From CAZSNT01 sp964607765 (lineage in GTDB: Bacteria; Verrucomicrobiota; Lentisphaeria; Oligosphaerales; JABHEG01), in contig CAZSNT010000268.1 in the NCBI GenBank assembly GCA_964607765.1, forward strand, positions 1 through 8,916: DNA of 8,916 nt, in the 5' to 3' direction. Under the pieces are notes generated by a model that had not been told where the DNA came from, did no database searches, and was given only the letters and a program-made list of their open reading frames with translations. The position numbers and the translations under genes were made by a program. Positions 6,398 through 8,916 of this stretch are shown piece by piece; positions within the stretch are counted from its first letter, which is position 1; every line of letters starts with the position of its first letter.

Positions 6398-8620
6398 CTA
6401 AGGCCCGGCTTTCATCTGCTCCAGGGTCGGATAGCGGGAACGTGCATCCAGTTCTGTCACCAGCGCAGGAACGTCGATATCGGCGACGGCAGTCCCTCCC
6501 TTGGCCGCCATGGCGGCACCGGCCCCGGCGGCGTGGCCCAACTGGATCATGGTGCGCTCCAGGCGCACGCTGGACGCGGCAATGCGGCTGAACCCCGCGC
6601 CCCGGCAGGCGACCATGAGATTGGTCCAGCTTTTGGGGATCAGGCAGCGGTAGGGGATCCCGTAGGCGGTCTTCACGTGCAGCTTGACACCGCCGCCGCC
6701 ATGGATGTCCACCGAGTGGTCGGCGAGCGCGATGATGTCCGGATGGCGCTGGTTCGGCAGGCACGCCTCCAGGTCGCTCTGTTTCAGGACGTACTCGGTC
6801 ACCACGCGATACCCCTCGCGGATGCCGAGCATGGGCGCGATCTGGTCCAGCTCGTAGCCTGCCACTTCCGGATGCGGCTGCAGCCAGCGCCAGTGAGCGC
6901 GGGCGATCCGTTCACTGCGGCGCATACACTCGTCGTAGCCGTAGTCGATGAGCGCGCGTCCCGGCATCATGGGCAGGGGATTGATGGTCCGCACGCCGTC
7001 CCGCCAACCGGTGATCCAGGCGCACCTCGGGAAACGCCTGACCGGGGGATCGAGTTCGGGTTCACGCTTGGGGTCGGCGCTGGGCCGGATCGTGTAGCAG
7101 CGGGAGATGGCGTTGAGCTGAAGGTGGGGTTCGTCCGGGGCCAGGGACTCGCCGAAGCGGCTCTTGGCATCGAGCCCGAGGGCTGTCTCGCATCCCGCCG
7201 AGCGACATACGTACACATCCCCCGTGCAGTCGATGAACACGTTCGCGCGGATACGGGCAACTGTGCCGTCCGGGCGGTTGACCAGGATGGCGGTCACGCG
7301 TCGCCCTTCGGTCTCGGCCTCGAAGAAAGTGGTCTCGTCCCAGACGGTCACGTTCCCCGTCTCGGCAAGCATCTCCCGGACGACGCGATCGAACACCGCG
7401 GGCTTGTAGGACACATTCGCCTTGCGTTTGGCCCCGATGCGCCGCAGCGAAGCCGAGTACGGGGCGGTCTCGTCCACAAGATTGAATCCCATCGGGAACT
7501 TGGACGTCTTGCGCTGAGGCACTGCCACTCCGGCGCCCCCGGGTACGCGCCGCATGCGCCGGTAGATCTCCTCCGCAAGCGAACAGCCCGGGCCCGGCTC
7601 CCAGGAGTTCACAAACGCATTCGTGCCCGTGCCGCCCAGTCTCTTCTGGCGCTCGACGACAAGCACCTTCACACCTCGTCGGGCCGCGGCCAGCGCGGCT
7701 CCCGTGCCGCCGCTGCCGCATCCCACCACGCACACATCCGTCTCTGTCTCGGCTCCTGGCGTACCCCATCCGTGCCGGGGATCCAGCACATCGAAGGAGT
7801 CCGGCCCCGCCCCTGCGGATGCCGGAGGCGGTTTGATCTCGTACTTGTCCGTGAGGTGTGCGTGCAGGTTCCCACGTTCACGCTGCGTCAACGCGCGATC
7901 GTAGACAAGCAGTTCACTGATCGTGCCATCGAAGCTGTACCGGTGCTGGCCTACCCGCAGGCCGCCGATCCAGTGAACATCGCTCGTCAGTGGCAGCGAG
8001 AGAGGGCCCCGTGTCACAGTGCCCCCCCTCCGCCCCGCCCAAACCTGCACGCTGTGTGTCCCGTCGCCCGCAGTCCGGAGGATCCCCGTGTAAATGGTCT
8101 GGTGCTCCAGGGGCGCCGGCGTCAACGAGGAGATCGTCTTCGACTGAGCGTCCCGCACGATGAACCGGGCCAGACCGGCACCCTCCACGTCGAGCTGCAC
8201 GAGCGGCACGGCCCCGGCACGGTCCGCGTAGATGACCACCGAGTTCTCACAGTCCACACGTGCTACCGCGACAACGGTGAGTTCCCGGCAATTCGGGGGA
8301 CAGACCTCACCACGCACCTGCAGGAGCGTATCCGAGGAGAACGCCGCGGCACGGCCGGAGCGATGGATGGCCGGGGCAGTGTCTGTCCCGGGCACGGTGG
8401 CTGCCAACTCCTTCCCCGACTGGTCCCGCCACTGACGGATCTTCCCGTTCTCTATGTCGAAGCCGAGGTCACCGCGCAACCAAAGCTGCAGGCCTTTCCG
8501 CGGAACGGCATCGGCGGGCGCCGCAATAGCCCGGCCGGACCATCCAAGGACCACGGCAAACACCAAGGCACGAGCGAGCATCCGCCGGATATCCCTCCAC
8601 AGCCAACGAGTCTGTGTCAT
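6398..8620 (-). CDS. Secreted LamG-like / FAD-dependent oxidoreductase fusion
   Basis: 740-residue two-part protein. Residues 1-34 give a signal peptide (cleavage near RAIAA). Residues 42-262 look like a concanavalin A/LamG-type beta-sandwich: LQLWLRGDLG, WRDQSG (64-69), and the typical ending FDGTISELLVYDRALTQRE (230-248). Such domains bind sugars or proteins. A linker of about 30 residues rich in P, A and G leads to a flavin domain: TDVCVVGCGSGGTG (294-307), VVERQKRLGGTGTN (321-334), FIDCTGDV (462-469), and a C-terminal FAD contact LMVACRGAGFSRIAA (668-682) differing from the AGRHIS form of its neighbour. The frame stays open 62 codons further upstream, but signal peptide position argues for a start at 8620. 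That ATG lacks a good Shine-Dalgarno sequence. The ATG at 8581 has GGAGGG 11 nt upstream and gives a more compact signal peptide, so it may be the true start. Substrate unknown; not clearly co-transcribed with the genes downstream. Confidence 0.87.
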   Translation of the reverse strand: MTQTRWLWRDIRRMLARALVFAVVLGWSGRAIAAPADAVPRKGLQLWLRGDLGFDIENGKIRQWRDQSGKELAATVPGTDTAPAIHRSGRAAAFSSDTLLQVRGEVCPPNCRELTVVAVARVDCENSVVIYADRAGAVPLVQLDVEGAGLARFIVRDAQSKTISSLTPAPLEHQTIYTGILRTAGDGTHSVQVWAGRRGGTVTRGPLSLPLTSDVHWIGGLRVGQHRYSFDGTISELLVYDRALTQRERGNLHAHLTDKYEIKPPPASAGAGPDSFDVLDPRHGWGTPGAETETDVCVVGCGSGGTGAALAAARRGVKVLVVERQKRLGGTGTNAFVNSWEPGPGCSLAEEIYRRMRRVPGGAGVAVPQRKTSKFPMGFNLVDETAPYSASLRRIGAKRKANVSYKPAVFDRVVREMLAETGNVTVWDETTFFEAETEGRRVTAILVNRPDGTVARIRANVFIDCTGDVYVCRSAGCETALGLDAKSRFGESLAPDEPHLQLNAISRCYTIRPSADPKREPELDPPVRRFPRCAWITGWRDGVRTINPLPMMPGRALIDYGYDECMRRSERIARAHWRWLQPHPEVAGYELDQIAPMLGIREGYRVVTEYVLKQSDLEACLPNQRHPDIIALADHSVDIHGGGGVKLHVKTAYGIPYRCLIPKSWTNLMVACRGAGFSRIAASSVRLERTMIQLGHAAGAGAAMAAKGGTAVADIDVPALVTELDARSRYPTLEQMKAGP

Positions 8621-8621
8621 G

Positions 8622-8641
8622 CGTTCACACCGTACGTTCAC
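8622..8641 (-). repeat. Direct repeat CGTTCAC just upstream of the LamG-FAD start
   Basis: CGTTCAC occurs at 8622-8628 and 8635-8641, starting 13 bases apart and ending two bases from the ATG at 8620. It could be paired half-sites for a regulator, or chance. If translation starts at 8581 the site lies in the 5' leader. Confidence 0.3.
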
Positions 8642-8844
8642 TGGTTGCTGCGCCACCACATGCGCTGCCTGGGAGGGAACATCAGGGATTTGCAGCCGAA
8701 TACAAGCAGAACAATGGGGTGTCGAGGGTCCTATTCTGGGACAACCCCCGTGCGTGGGACTGCCTGACGACCTGAGCAGTCGGCGGTCAGGAACTGCGCG
8801 AAGCACAGTGGCTAGTCGTCCGCAGACATGGGCGTGGATTGGGG

Positions 8845-8870
8845 TGGGAGATTAGGGTGGGAGATTAGGG
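8845..8870 (-). repeat. 13-bp tandem repeat, right edge
   Basis: Two perfect copies of TGGGAGATTAGGG (8845-8857 and 8858-8870), with a degenerate third copy before them (8832-8844). The minus-strand reading CCCTAATCTCCCA matches the repeats at 10-48, which are in the opposite orientation. Confidence 0.8.
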
Positions 8871-8916
8871 AAAGCGCCGACAAAAGCCGGCGGGTTGTTA
8901 GGAATGAAAGAGTCCG

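Larger units (their letters stand above)
8621..8916. other. Upstream region of the LamG-FAD gene
   Basis: About 296 bases without a supported gene. It holds a direct repeat next to the start codon (8622-8641), an imperfect hairpin-forming stretch at 8716-8749, an inverted repeat CCTGAC/GTCAGG in 8764-8792, the 13-bp tandem repeats at 8845-8870, and a small stem CGCCG/CGGCG (8875-8892). I found no convincing -35/-10 pair. Confidence 0.5.

Noticed and set aside
6392..6409. Hairpin GCCGGCC/GG-CCGGC across the LamG-FAD stop codon as a terminator
   Set aside because: The stem has a bulge and is not followed by a T-run on the minus strand, so it does not meet the pattern of an intrinsic terminator.
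5669..8767. A 1032-codon open frame on the plus strand opposite the LamG-FAD and GH16 genes
   Set aside because: Its product is rich in R, H, P and G with no recognisable domain. It runs antisense to two genes with clear family motifs, and long antisense frames are expected from GC-rich codon use.
8621..8806. Upstream extension of the LamG-FAD reading frame by 62 codons
   Set aside because: The extra residues have no signal-peptide character and would bury the real signal peptide. The region holds repeats rather than coding sequence.
8875..8892. Stem CGCCG/CGGCG near the right edge as a terminator for an upstream gene
   Set aside because: Only five base pairs with an eight-base loop and no clear T-tract.

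Overview
The window is GC-rich DNA in which every convincing gene lies on the minus strand. It carries five complete exported proteins: two large flavoproteins, a glycoside hydrolase family 16 (GH16) enzyme, a sugar-phosphate-isomerase-like TIM barrel protein and a Tat-exported Gfo/Idh/MocA oxidoreductase. This mix is typical of the Planctomycetota / Verrucomicrobiota / Lentisphaerota / Hydrogenedentota group of polysaccharide degraders. That is an inference from gene families; there is no rRNA or other phylogenetic marker here.

Read in transcription order (right to left), the layout is as follows. Positions 8621-8916 hold no gene but contain 13-bp tandem repeats, a short direct repeat and other repeat-like pieces. 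Then comes a secreted LamG-like/FAD oxidoreductase fusion (6398-8620). A 374-bp gene-free spacer follows, with a pair of inverted 28-bp units that are themselves palindromic. Next is an apparent two-gene operon of a GH16 hydrolase (5130-6023) and a second secreted FAD oxidoreductase with a putative N-terminal sugar-binding domain (2552-5119). A 112-bp spacer then holds a hairpin, a near-consensus sigma70-type promoter and a LacI/GalR-type operator. These precede the coupled pair of TIM barrel protein (1540-2439) and Gfo/Idh/MocA protein (159-1535). A 33-codon ORF overlaps the stop of the last gene by one base (TGATG). Positions 1-57 hold 13-bp tandem repeats of the same family as those at the other end, in inverted orientation.

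Taken together, the window looks like a small carbohydrate-utilisation locus working outside the cytoplasm. GH16 would cut a beta-glucan or galactan-type polymer, the flavoproteins would bind and oxidise sugar-containing material, and the oxidoreductase plus TIM barrel protein would carry out oxidation and elimination or isomerisation steps. Part of it would be under LacI-family control. The families and export signals are seen in sequence. The substrate, the reaction order and the joint pathway are inference.
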